5,268 nucleotides of DNA, from positions 1 to 5,268 of the forward strand of contig JAUXDV010000151.1 of the NCBI GenBank assembly GCA_030620735.1, read 5' to 3'. This DNA is from Gammaproteobacteria bacterium (GTDB taxonomy: Bacteria > Pseudomonadota > Gammaproteobacteria > Chromatiales > Chromatiaceae). Numbering within the stretch: the first letter of the stretch is position 1; each line of letters opens with the position of its first letter. The translations under genes were made by a program, and so were the position numbers. Of the stretch, positions 1 to 5,268 are shown piece by piece. The notes under the pieces were generated by a model that did not search any database, was not told the origin of the DNA, and worked only from the letters and a program-made list of their open reading frames with translations.

Positions 1-387
1 GACGACACACTCATCAAGAGCGTAATCCTCTTTCAGCCACTGCGGGTTGCGGTATTTCAGCCATGTCTTTCCATCTGGAGCCGTGTAGACCAGGATTTTC
101 ATCGGCAGATCCAGACCTGCCGCCATGTCATTCAGCATGATCTTGGTGCCTGCTTGCGGCTTGCCGAAGATCAGCAGCTGTGAATCTCCCAGTGTCATAC
201 CAACTTCTGCGGCATTCATCTTGTGGTCAATGCGGGCAAAGATGTGAACATCGTTCTCTTTTAGCTTCGCCTCGAGTTTGTCCATGGTCTGCTGTACGTC
301 ATGGGCGCTCTCTTTGGTGATGATATCGATTTCTGCATGTGCAATCAGGGGAAGCATCAATGCAATGGCTAACAGCTGTTTTTTCAT
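1..387 (-). CDS. Secreted DUF302 domain protein (3' end beyond window)
   Basis: This frame is open for 129 codons from an ATG at 387-385 to the left edge, so the C-terminus is missing. Residues 1-18 are a typical Sec signal peptide: Lys-Lys near the start, a hydrophobic core, and a likely cut after Ala-His-Ala. The rest matches the DUF302 fold. It has an F-x-R-I-D-H-x-x-x-A-x-x-V-G stretch at about 50-63, LLIFGKPQAGTKIM at 71-84, GLDLPMKILVY at 91-101 and a TWLKYRNP segment at 108-115. DUF302 proteins are small and their biochemical role is poorly defined; the signal peptide puts this one in the periplasm. A good ribosome binding site, GGAAAGAG, lies 5 nt before the start. The gene follows the GMC dehydrogenase by only 21 nt, so it is almost certainly the next gene of the same operon. 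The family call is firm. Any role with the dehydrogenase is inferred from position only. Confidence 0.88.
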   Translation of the reverse strand, partial: MKKQLLAIALMLPLIAHAEIDIITKESAHDVQQTMDKLEAKLKENDVHIFARIDHKMNAAEVGMTLGDSQLLIFGKPQAGTKIMLNDMAAGLDLPMKILVYTAPDGKTWLKYRNPQWLKEDYALDECVV

Positions 388-392
388 GATTA

Positions 393-400
393 CTCTTTCC
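393..400 (-). promoter_or_regulatory. Ribosome binding site of the DUF302 gene
   Basis: The minus strand reads GGAAAGAG, then 5 nt, then ATG. It lies inside the 21-nt gap after the dehydrogenase stop codon. It fixes the start at 387 and supports cotranscription with the gene before it. Confidence 0.7.
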
Positions 401-408
401 AGGTTATT

Positions 409-2112
409 TTATGAATGTTGAAGTTTGTTGCCACCGAGCCGCTCTATGAGCTTGTCGGCAACACGAAAAGCGTTGGCGTAGATGGTCCAGGTGAAAGGCG
501 CACTGCCTGCACCGGGCATAAAACTGCCATCGGTGATGTAGAGGTTGTCGACATCGTGCGCCCGGCAGTCTGCATTCAGCACCGAAGTTTCGGCATCATC
601 ACCAAAACGGCATCCACCGGCCATGAGATTCAGAGGCGGTGAGCCCGATGCAAAAGATACCACATTTTCAGCCCCCATAGCTTTCAGGACTTCGGCGCCT
701 TTTGACGCCAGGTACCAACCCACCTGCAAATTGCGCACATGAAATCCCAGGCGCGCCTTGGCCACCGGCATATTCCACTTGTCCCTGACCTTTGAATCCA
801 GTGAGACAAAGCAGTCATCGACCGGCAGCCAGTCGCAGAATGCCTCGATCTTGATGTAGCTGCTTTCGCGAAAATGCTGTTCCAGTCTGCGTTTCAGCGG
901 CTTGCCCCACAGCAACCCGTCTGAGCCACGCATCTGCCGGGTTGCACGCGAAATCGGATTGGGGTGCAGGTGTACGAAATCGATAGTGCCGCCCTTCTGT
1001 TTCGCTCCAAAGTCAGCATCATCAATCACGTAGTAGTCGTAAATGGATCGGTTGATGAAGGGGCCGATCTGGCGCATCGCTTCAGCCTTTTCAGTAGAGA
1101 AATCAGCATAACGCAGCCTGCCGGAACCTGCACCGCCACCGGCGAACAGCAGGTTTTTCCCCACCTGGCCGCTGTTGTTGGCCAGTCCGTGTGGATGCTT
1201 CTCACCCGTGGAATTCAAAAGCAGGCGCGATGTTTCAACGGCCTGGCAGGCCACCACGTAGAGAGACGCATCGACATGCTTGATGTCATCATTTTTATCA
1301 CGATACTCCACCGCCGTGATCCGCCCGTTGCTGTCACTCTGCAGACGGGTTACCTGGGAGTCGGGCAGGATTTTGCATCTGCCGCCGGCGACTGCATGGT
1401 TCAGCAGCGCCGCCCGGGAACTCCCCTTGGCGCCGGTCGCACAGCCGTAACTTCCACAGTAGCCGTTATAGCTGCAGCTTTGACGCCCCAGATCAGGCTT
1501 TGAGAGAATGGCGCGCGGCATCGGCACCGAGTGGATGCCAAGCTTGTCACATGCTTGGTCGATCAGCCCGGAGACGGGATGTTCTGCTGTAGGCGGATAG
1601 GGAAAATCAGCTGTGCTGCGCGGTTCCTGATGCGGATGATCGACCACCTTGCCGGATATGCCAACAACCTGCTCCACCTTTGTGTAATAGGGTTCGAGAT
1701 CATCATAACTGATAGGCCAGTCCACCACATTAGCTCCCTCGATGGGGCCAAAGGTCGAGAGCTGTTTGAAATCAACGGGTTTGAGACGATGGAAAAAACC
1801 ACTCATGAAGTTCGACGAGCCACCCACGACATTGCCATTCCACAAATTCCAGGAGGTATCCTGCGCTGTTTCCCGCCGCTTCCAACCGCCCTCGTCCAAT
1901 TCGGTTTCTACCACATGGCTCTGCTCCTTCAGATCCGGTGTATAGGCGTTGCGGATACAACAGGCGAGCTCATCCTTGTAGTAATCCTCCTCGGTGTACC
2001 AGGGCCCCTTCTCCAGCACCACCACAGAATACCCGGCTTCAGCCAGGGCATAGGCGACAGGCCCGCCGCCGGCGCCGCTTCCGATCACACACACATCAAA
2101 GTCGTGGCTCAT
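409..2112 (-). CDS. GMC-family FAD-dependent dehydrogenase, large subunit of a gluconate-dehydrogenase-type complex
   Basis: This is a 567-residue flavoprotein of the glucose-methanol-choline family, which oxidises alcohol groups of sugars, polyols or related compounds. The substrate here is unknown. An N-terminal FAD-binding Rossmann motif, VIGSGAGGGP, spans residues 9-18 and is followed by VVVLEKG at 30-36. A GMC signature, VVGGSSNFMSG, spans 95-105. DWPISYDDLEPYY at 131-143 is typical of the gluconate dehydrogenase branch. The C-terminal GMC domain ends with GGCRFGDD at 499-506, NLYITDGSFMP at 523-533 and a TIYANAFRVAD helix at 543-553. The family His before the GGCR motif is absent: Leu or Asn stands there. 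Three cysteines (213, 219, 224) form a compact cluster. There is no signal peptide, which fits Tat export in complex with the small subunit encoded 13 nt upstream. The frame is open up to 2232, but the ATG at 2112 starts directly before the FAD motif and avoids overlap with the upstream gene. Its ribosome site (AACGAG) is weak, suggesting translational coupling. Confidence 0.92.
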   Translation of the reverse strand: MSHDFDVCVIGSGAGGGPVAYALAEAGYSVVVLEKGPWYTEEDYYKDELACCIRNAYTPDLKEQSHVVETELDEGGWKRRETAQDTSWNLWNGNVVGGSSNFMSGFFHRLKPVDFKQLSTFGPIEGANVVDWPISYDDLEPYYTKVEQVVGISGKVVDHPHQEPRSTADFPYPPTAEHPVSGLIDQACDKLGIHSVPMPRAILSKPDLGRQSCSYNGYCGSYGCATGAKGSSRAALLNHAVAGGRCKILPDSQVTRLQSDSNGRITAVEYRDKNDDIKHVDASLYVVACQAVETSRLLLNSTGEKHPHGLANNSGQVGKNLLFAGGGAGSGRLRYADFSTEKAEAMRQIGPFINRSIYDYYVIDDADFGAKQKGGTIDFVHLHPNPISRATRQMRGSDGLLWGKPLKRRLEQHFRESSYIKIEAFCDWLPVDDCFVSLDSKVRDKWNMPVAKARLGFHVRNLQVGWYLASKGAEVLKAMGAENVVSFASGSPPLNLMAGGCRFGDDAETSVLNADCRAHDVDNLYITDGSFMPGAGSAPFTWTIYANAFRVADKLIERLGGNKLQHS

Positions 2113-2125
2113 GTTGCAACTCGTT

Positions 2126-2677
2126 TCATAGCAGAAAATATCTCTTCTCTTTCGGCGGGCGGGGAAATCCCGGAATGTGCTGCAGCCATTTCCAGCCGGC
2201 GGCCTGTGGATTGCCGCCATAGACCGGGTCACTCAGCAGCGCTTCGAAAATATAGCGGATCATCTCCTGCAGCCACGCCCGACCCTGCTGTTTGCTTTTT
2301 TCCATATGGCGCAATACTGCCTCGCGCTGTTCATTCTGCAATGCTGCAAATGCTTTTTGATACAACTCTGCGGATGTCTCATCGACCTGCGCCACACCTG
2401 CGCGCAGAAATTGCTTGTGGACTTCCTCTGTTTCATCATCAAGCAGCACCGTTTGAAGCCAGTGCAATGCCATGACATCCCGGGCGCCGGGTGCTTCGGC
2501 CTCAGATGGAAACAGATGTTCCAACACGGCATCCAGTGTCTGCCACTGTTCATCTGATAATCCATCATCGCCACCTGTTTGCTGTTTCGGAGCTGAAAAC
2601 AGCGGCATCGCTGCAGTTGTCACCGCTGTTGCTGCAGCGCCTGCCGAAGTGATTTTCAGAAAATAGCGTCTATCCAA
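2126..2677 (-). CDS. Gluconate 2-dehydrogenase subunit 3 family protein with Tat signal
   Basis: This 183-residue protein is the small partner of GMC dehydrogenases. The N-terminus reads DRRYFLK at residues 2-8, a twin-arginine motif, followed by an Ala/Thr-rich hydrophobic stretch to about residue 29. The mature part is helical. It begins with LSDEQWQTLDAVLEHLFPS at 40-58 and ends with the family hallmark SDPVYGGNP at 149-157, then GWKWLQHIPGFPRP at 161-174. In characterised relatives this subunit carries the Tat signal that takes the folded catalytic subunit to the periplasm, and it is needed for a stable complex. The start codon is TTG. The frame upstream holds no ATG or GTG before a stop, the next Met is residue 24 and would remove the Tat motif, and a strong GAAGGGGG site lies 5 nt before the TTG. 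The stop codon is 13 nt before the dehydrogenase start. The usual third subunit, a cytochrome c, is not adjacent. Confidence 0.92.
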   Translation of the reverse strand: MDRRYFLKITSAGAAATAVTTAAMPLFSAPKQQTGGDDGLSDEQWQTLDAVLEHLFPSEAEAPGARDVMALHWLQTVLLDDETEEVHKQFLRAGVAQVDETSAELYQKAFAALQNEQREAVLRHMEKSKQQGRAWLQEMIRYIFEALLSDPVYGGNPQAAGWKWLQHIPGFPRPPKEKRYFLL

Positions 2678-2768
2678 ACTGTCCCCCTTCTTTATTCGTC
2701 AATGTGCTGCAATTTCTCATCAACCCTGCTTCCTCTACGGTGCTATTGAATTGTTACAGGATATCTTA
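2678..2768 (-). other. 91-nt gap between thioredoxin-like gene and Tat subunit gene
   Basis: I see no convincing promoter, hairpin or T-run in this gap, so read-through from the thioredoxin-like gene is the simplest view. It is the widest gap in the operon and could hide an internal promoter that does not match the common consensus. Confidence 0.4.
2683..2690 (-). promoter_or_regulatory. Ribosome binding site that decides the TTG start of the Tat subunit
   Basis: The minus strand reads GAAGGGGG followed by 5 nt and TTG. The spacing is good and no other start codon lies between the upstream in-frame stop and this TTG. The site therefore supports the rare start and the full Tat signal peptide. 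Confidence 0.7.
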
Positions 2769-3218
2769 CTACTTATGTGCTTCAGGAGAGGGATTCTGCA
2801 CCACCGCCATCATCATCCACAGCATCAACTGCGGGTTAAGATATCCGCGTTTGTGCAATATCTCAATGCCATCAGCATTCAGCATCACTGTTCCGGGGCG
2901 TGCGTGCTGGCGATAATGTTCGACCAGATCCCCCACTCCTTCGTCGCTGACTCGCACAGGCAGAAAATGTTCATTGATATAGGCAACAACATCCGCATCA
3001 CGAAAGGTGGTCTCATCCATCTTTTTGCAAAACTGACACCATTCAGCGGTCAAATCAAGAAAAACCAGCTTGTTTTGCTGTTTTGCCTGTTCATAGATGG
3101 CGGCAGAGGATGGCTGCCAGGCAATTTCAGGTTCAGCATCGTTTGCCTTAGCCAACACTGTCGTCACGCCTGACAGCAAAAAACAAACAATAGCAAATGT
3201 GATGAGTTGATGTTTCAT
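2769..3218 (-). CDS. Exported thioredoxin-fold protein with a CQFC active site
   Basis: This is a 149-residue protein. Residues 1-23 form a Sec signal peptide with a likely cut after Val-Leu-Ala. LVFLDLTAEWCQFCKKMDE spans 51-69 and carries the redox pair Cys61 and Cys64. The following TTFRDADVVAYINEHFLPVRV is the pattern of the thioredoxin-7/DsbD C-terminal-like group, in which a WCxxCKxM helix is followed by a TF-x-D/N turn. The likely cis-proline is Pro108 in ARPGTVMLNADG at 106-117. The tail has a run of methionines (132, 135, 136, 137) and ends in a short charged segment. It should act in the periplasm as a thiol-disulfide reductant or oxidant; its electron partner is unknown. It is the first gene of the run that leads to the Tat dehydrogenase. 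A role in keeping cysteines of the exported dehydrogenase or its electron acceptor in the right state is inference from gene order. The ribosome site before the ATG is poor. Confidence 0.85.
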   Translation of the reverse strand: MKHQLITFAIVCFLLSGVTTVLAKANDAEPEIAWQPSSAAIYEQAKQQNKLVFLDLTAEWCQFCKKMDETTFRDADVVAYINEHFLPVRVSDEGVGDLVEHYRQHARPGTVMLNADGIEILHKRGYLNPQLMLWMMMAVVQNPSPEAHK

Positions 3219-3238
3219 ATCGTAGATCTGCTCGTGAT

Positions 3239-3268
3239 TTTATAAAGAATTCATTGCCATGGGTGCAA
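3239..3268 (-). promoter_or_regulatory. Possible sigma70 promoter of the dehydrogenase operon
   Basis: Read on the minus strand, TTGCAC (3268-3263) lies 18 nt before TATAAA (3244-3239). The -10 is good (5 of 6) and the -35 poor (3 of 6). Transcription would start near 3232, giving a leader of about 14 nt before the thioredoxin-like gene. It is the best candidate I can find in this intergenic stretch, but it is not strong. Confidence 0.35.
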
Positions 3269-3319
3269 ACATTAGACAGTCTATTGCGGGATTTCTTACA
3301 AAGGAAGAAGCATCCATTT

Positions 3320-3339
3320 TTGACATATCTCATTTGACA
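3320..3339 (+). repeat. Two TTGACA boxes 14 bp apart
   Basis: TTGACA occurs at 3320-3325 and again at 3334-3339, each preceded by a T and lying in a similar CAT-T-rich context. Only the second has a usable -10 at the right distance. The first may be a repeat of a binding site or a coincidence. Confidence 0.5.
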
Positions 3340-3362
3340 GCTGCACCCAGCAATATTAGTAT
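3334..3362 (+). promoter_or_regulatory. Likely sigma70 promoter of the small acidic ORF
   Basis: A perfect TTGACA (3334-3339) is followed after exactly 17 nt by TAGTAT (3357-3362), which matches the -10 consensus at 4 of 6 positions including the first two and last two bases. The surroundings downstream are AT-rich. Transcription would begin near 3369, about 27 nt before the ATG at 3396. Confidence 0.55.
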
Positions 3363-3364
3363 AT

Positions 3365-3394
3365 GCTTATATTTTAAATAGGCGAGATATAAGC
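3365..3394 (+). repeat. Perfect 8-bp inverted repeat, possible operator
   Basis: GCTTATAT (3365-3372) and ATATAAGC (3387-3394) are exact reverse complements with 14 nt between them, so the half-sites are 22 bp apart centre to centre, about two helical turns. The pair sits between the -10 and the start codon and the right arm ends one base before the ATG. Such a dyad suits a dimeric DNA-binding regulator. As RNA it would place the GGCGAG ribosome site in a loop, but the predicted start near 3369 would cut off half of the left arm, so a DNA site is the more likely reading. Confidence 0.5.
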
Positions 3395-3395
3395 C

Positions 3396-3527
3396 ATGAA
3401 TAATATCCTGAACATCGACTGTGAAGAGTGGCGCGAAATAGCTTCAGACTATCCGGCTGAGATGGAAGTTATCGTTGAGATGATGATCGAATCTGACGAA
3501 GAACTCTGTTATGACGAGGCTGCCTGA
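3396..3527 (+). CDS. Small highly acidic protein of unknown function (43 aa)
   Basis: I do not recognise this protein. It runs from ATG at 3396 to TGA at 3525-3527 and is read as MNNILNIDCEEWREIASDYP and onward to DEAA. Fourteen of its 43 residues are Asp or Glu and only one (Arg13) is basic, so it is very acidic. It has two cysteines (9 and 38), one Trp (12) and a Met-rich middle (23, 29, 30). No signal peptide or membrane segment is visible, so it is probably cytoplasmic. Support for a real gene comes from the context: a good promoter upstream, a GGCGAG site 9 nt before the ATG, and a rho-independent terminator 27 nt after the stop. It is on the opposite strand to every other gene here. It could be a regulator, a nucleic-acid mimic or a partner-binding peptide, but the sequence does not tell. 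Confidence 0.6.
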   Translation: MNNILNIDCEEWREIASDYPAEMEVIVEMMIESDEELCYDEAA

Positions 3528-3554
3528 ACCCGATAACAAACATCGCATCAAAAT

Positions 3555-3583
3555 CCACCGCCTCCCATGACGGTGGCTTTTTT
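3555..3583 (+). terminator. Rho-independent terminator after the small acidic ORF
   Basis: CCACCG (3555-3560) pairs perfectly with CGGTGG (3571-3576) across a 10-nt loop, and the stem is followed by C and a run of six T. On the minus strand the same hairpin is followed by only ATTTTG, so it may also weakly end transcription of the Na/Pi transporter gene, whose stop lies about 50 nt away. Confidence 0.8.
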
Positions 3584-3627
3584 CTGCACCGCTCTCTCCG
3601 TACTGAATAGATTCCCGGCATCACACT

Positions 3628-5268
3628 TCAGGACTCTACAACTGCTTCATCCCGTTCAACCATCTCTGCCCCGTTGTCGTCAAAAATAGTGTCGGATTGA
3701 ATATAGAGCAGTTCAACAATGGCAACCAGGTTGCGGCTGATAGTTGTCGTATAGACACTGTCATTCATCAGTGAAGTTGCCATCTCACTGCTAATTTCAC
3801 TACTCCTGACCAGCCTGTCGATCGTGCCGTCCATGAGCACATCATGGCGCTCCACTTTCTCCTTGAGTTTTTTCAGCTTCTGCAGATGCTTATCAGGATG
3901 TTCCGAACTCTTGATCTGGTGAATATGGCGGCTCATCTCCAGTATCACCATGCGCATCACATTGTACTGCTGCCTGATCACAGGGTTGTCTGACGAGATG
4001 TAGCGCGTCATGTTCTTGTGAAGCGGCTTCATATCCTTGACGATTTGCACCATGAGTCGATTGGCGACAAGCATATGCCTGATTTGCCCGATCTTCTCTT
4101 CACTCAGGGTAAAGTTGCTCAGCAGGCTGGTTGCGAACTCCACGATGGTGTTATAGATCAGCTTGATCTTACGGTAATAGACATCATCGATATCGCAGTG
4201 AATCACCGCCGTGCTTTGTGGTATATGGTTAAACATGTGTTCAGACTCGATCTCACTGCGATGGACATTCAGGCCGTGCGCCAACACCATGTAGGTTGTT
4301 TTCTCAAACAGGCGTTTCGATTCATTCAGTAATGCCTGCAAGCCGGTCTGTGGATACTCCAATGCGGCTTTGGAGAGAAATTTGGGCTGGTCGATACGCT
4401 TTTTTGGATCGATCTGTTGCGGAACCAGAACCGTAACGATCCTGGCGATCTGAGGAATAAACCAGATCAGAATAAATGTATTCATCAGATTGAACGCAGT
4501 ATGGAAAACAGAGAGCGCTACTGGAATTGCGGCAGCCTCTACAAATGGCGAGACGCCCTCGATATCCGTAACGAATGCATCAACAATATTCAGAAATGGA
4601 TAAAACACAATCAGCGTCCCCAGGACGCCCATCACATTGAAAATAAAATGCGCTCTTGCCGTGCGCTTGGCTTGGTAATTGGCCACCAGTGAGGCGATAT
4701 TCGCAGTGATGGTAGTGCCGATATTTTGACCAAGAACCATCGCGGCCGCCATATCAAAGGAAATCCACCCCTCAAAACACATAATCAGAGTGATCGCCAT
4801 GGTCGCACTGGAAGACTGCACCACTATCGTCATTAGCGCGCCGATCAACAAAAACAGCATTACTGAGAGAAACCCCTTTCCGGAATACTCGGCAAGAAAC
4901 TCCAGCGCCTCGGGATGATGGTTGATATCGGGAACCGCATCCTTGAGAAACTGCAGCCCGATAAAGAGCAGCGCCAGGCCGATGACGAAATAGCCCCACT
5001 GCTTGCGTGTTTTGTTCTTTGCCAGGGTGAGCAAAAACCCCAACCCGACAAATGGCAGTGCAAGCGCACTGATGCTGACCTTAAAACCCAGCAGGGTAAT
5101 CAGCCATGCTGTAACGGTGGTGCCGATATTCGCTCCCATAATGACGCCGATCGATTGCGCCATGGACATAAGGCCAGCGGTGATGAAACCGACTACCAGT
5201 ACCGTGGTGACTGAGGAGGACTGGATGATTGCGGTAACAAAGGCGCCTGTTGCCGCCCCCATGAAGCG
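3628..5268 (-). CDS. Na/Pi cotransporter family protein with C-terminal PhoU-like domain (5' end beyond window)
   Basis: The frame is open from the right edge to TGA at 3630-3628. The visible part is 546 residues and begins R-F-M; the Met at 5262 is internal, since the text around it is the middle of the first transporter repeat. Counted from that Met, the two inverted Na/Pi-cotransporter repeats are clear: IIQSSSVTT at 12-20 with GANIGTT at 43-49, and VVQSSSATM at 147-155 with GQNIGTT at 178-184. Several membrane helices lie up to about residue 282, including HTAFN at 254-258. From about 305 to 525 the protein is soluble and helical, rich in charged residues, and fits the PhoU-like domain that many bacterial members carry. 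The tail is acidic. Members move phosphate with sodium across the inner membrane, and the direction is not always known. The missing N-terminus is probably some tens of residues. It converges with the small acidic ORF and shows no phosphate operon around it in this window. Confidence 0.93.
   Translation of the reverse strand, partial: RFMGAATGAFVTAIIQSSSVTTVLVVGFITAGLMSMAQSIGVIMGANIGTTVTAWLITLLGFKVSISALALPFVGLGFLLTLAKNKTRKQWGYFVIGLALLFIGLQFLKDAVPDINHHPEALEFLAEYSGKGFLSVMLFLLIGALMTIVVQSSSATMAITLIMCFEGWISFDMAAAMVLGQNIGTTITANIASLVANYQAKRTARAHFIFNVMGVLGTLIVFYPFLNIVDAFVTDIEGVSPFVEAAAIPVALSVFHTAFNLMNTFILIWFIPQIARIVTVLVPQQIDPKKRIDQPKFLSKAALEYPQTGLQALLNESKRLFEKTTYMVLAHGLNVHRSEIESEHMFNHIPQSTAVIHCDIDDVYYRKIKLIYNTIVEFATSLLSNFTLSEEKIGQIRHMLVANRLMVQIVKDMKPLHKNMTRYISSDNPVIRQQYNVMRMVILEMSRHIHQIKSSEHPDKHLQKLKKLKEKVERHDVLMDGTIDRLVRSSEISSEMATSLMNDSVYTTTISRNLVAIVELLYIQSDTIFDDNGAEMVERDEAVVES

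Noticed and set aside
964..1503. Plus-strand open frame of 179 codons
   Set aside because: It is antisense to the middle of the GMC dehydrogenase and shows no domain or ribosome site that would support it.
409..2112. GMC gene as a decayed pseudogene because of the missing catalytic His
   Set aside because: The frame is intact over 567 codons, FAD and C-terminal motifs are kept, and the partner gene and ribosome sites are in order, so a functional variant is more likely.
2113..2232. Longer N-terminus of the GMC dehydrogenase, starting at 2232 with 40 more residues
   Set aside because: It overlaps the conserved C-terminal coding part of the Tat subunit in another frame, has no signal peptide or family similarity, and the ATG at 2112 lies directly before the FAD-binding motif.
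1531..2475. Plus-strand open frame of 314 codons
   Set aside because: It lies antisense across the GMC dehydrogenase and the Tat subunit, both of which have clear family motifs. It has no recognisable motif of its own.
2678..2768. Internal promoter or attenuator in the 91-nt gap
   Set aside because: TTGATG and TTGCAG boxes are present on the minus strand, but no -10 stands at 16-18 nt from either. No stem followed by a T-run is seen.
3148..3333. Minus-strand open frame of 61 codons before the thioredoxin-like gene
   Set aside because: It overlaps the signal peptide of the thioredoxin-like gene and the candidate promoter, has no family pattern, and its composition looks random.
5260..5262. 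Met codon as the true start of the Na/Pi transporter
   Set aside because: The first QSSS repeat follows only 13 residues later, whereas the family has a helix-containing segment before it. The frame also stays open to the window edge.

Overview
The window looks like a piece of a Gram-negative, probably gammaproteobacterial chromosome. It carries genes with Sec and Tat signal peptides, a gluconate-dehydrogenase-type flavoprotein operon and a Na/Pi cotransporter with a PhoU-like tail. The base composition looks even and moderate, and I see no mobile-element signature. The genus cannot be read from the sequence; a free-living or symbiotic environmental proteobacterium is only an inference.

Layout. 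(1) Positions 1-3218, all on the minus strand and therefore read right to left, form a likely four-gene operon. A Sec-exported thioredoxin-fold protein (3218-2769) comes first. After a 91-nt gap follows a small Tat-signal subunit of the gluconate 2-dehydrogenase subunit 3 family (2677-2126, TTG start). Thirteen nucleotides later begins a GMC-family FAD dehydrogenase without its own signal peptide (2112-409). Twenty-one nucleotides after that begins a secreted DUF302 protein (387 to beyond position 1). (2) Positions 3219-3395 are a divergent intergenic region with a weak minus-strand promoter for the operon. It also has a better plus-strand promoter with a perfect TTGACA and a perfect 8-bp inverted repeat next to the start of the following small gene. 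(3) Positions 3396-3527 hold a previously unlisted, strongly acidic 43-codon ORF on the plus strand, followed by a rho-independent terminator (3555-3583). (4) Positions 3628-5268, minus strand, hold most of a Na/Pi cotransporter with a C-terminal PhoU-like helical domain. Its N-terminus lies beyond the right edge.

How the genes work together. The small subunit and the GMC protein match the known arrangement in which the folded flavoprotein is carried through the Tat pathway by the signal peptide of its partner, giving a periplasmic dehydrogenase. The usual third component, a cytochrome c, is not in the window. The operon has an exported thioredoxin-like protein on one side and a DUF302 protein on the other, which is an unusual set. 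The GMC protein lacks the usual catalytic His of its C-terminal motif and has a Cys-x5-Cys-x4-Cys cluster, so both its chemistry and its electron exit route are open questions. The Na/Pi transporter and the small acidic ORF converge on a shared intergenic region and have no visible functional link to the operon.
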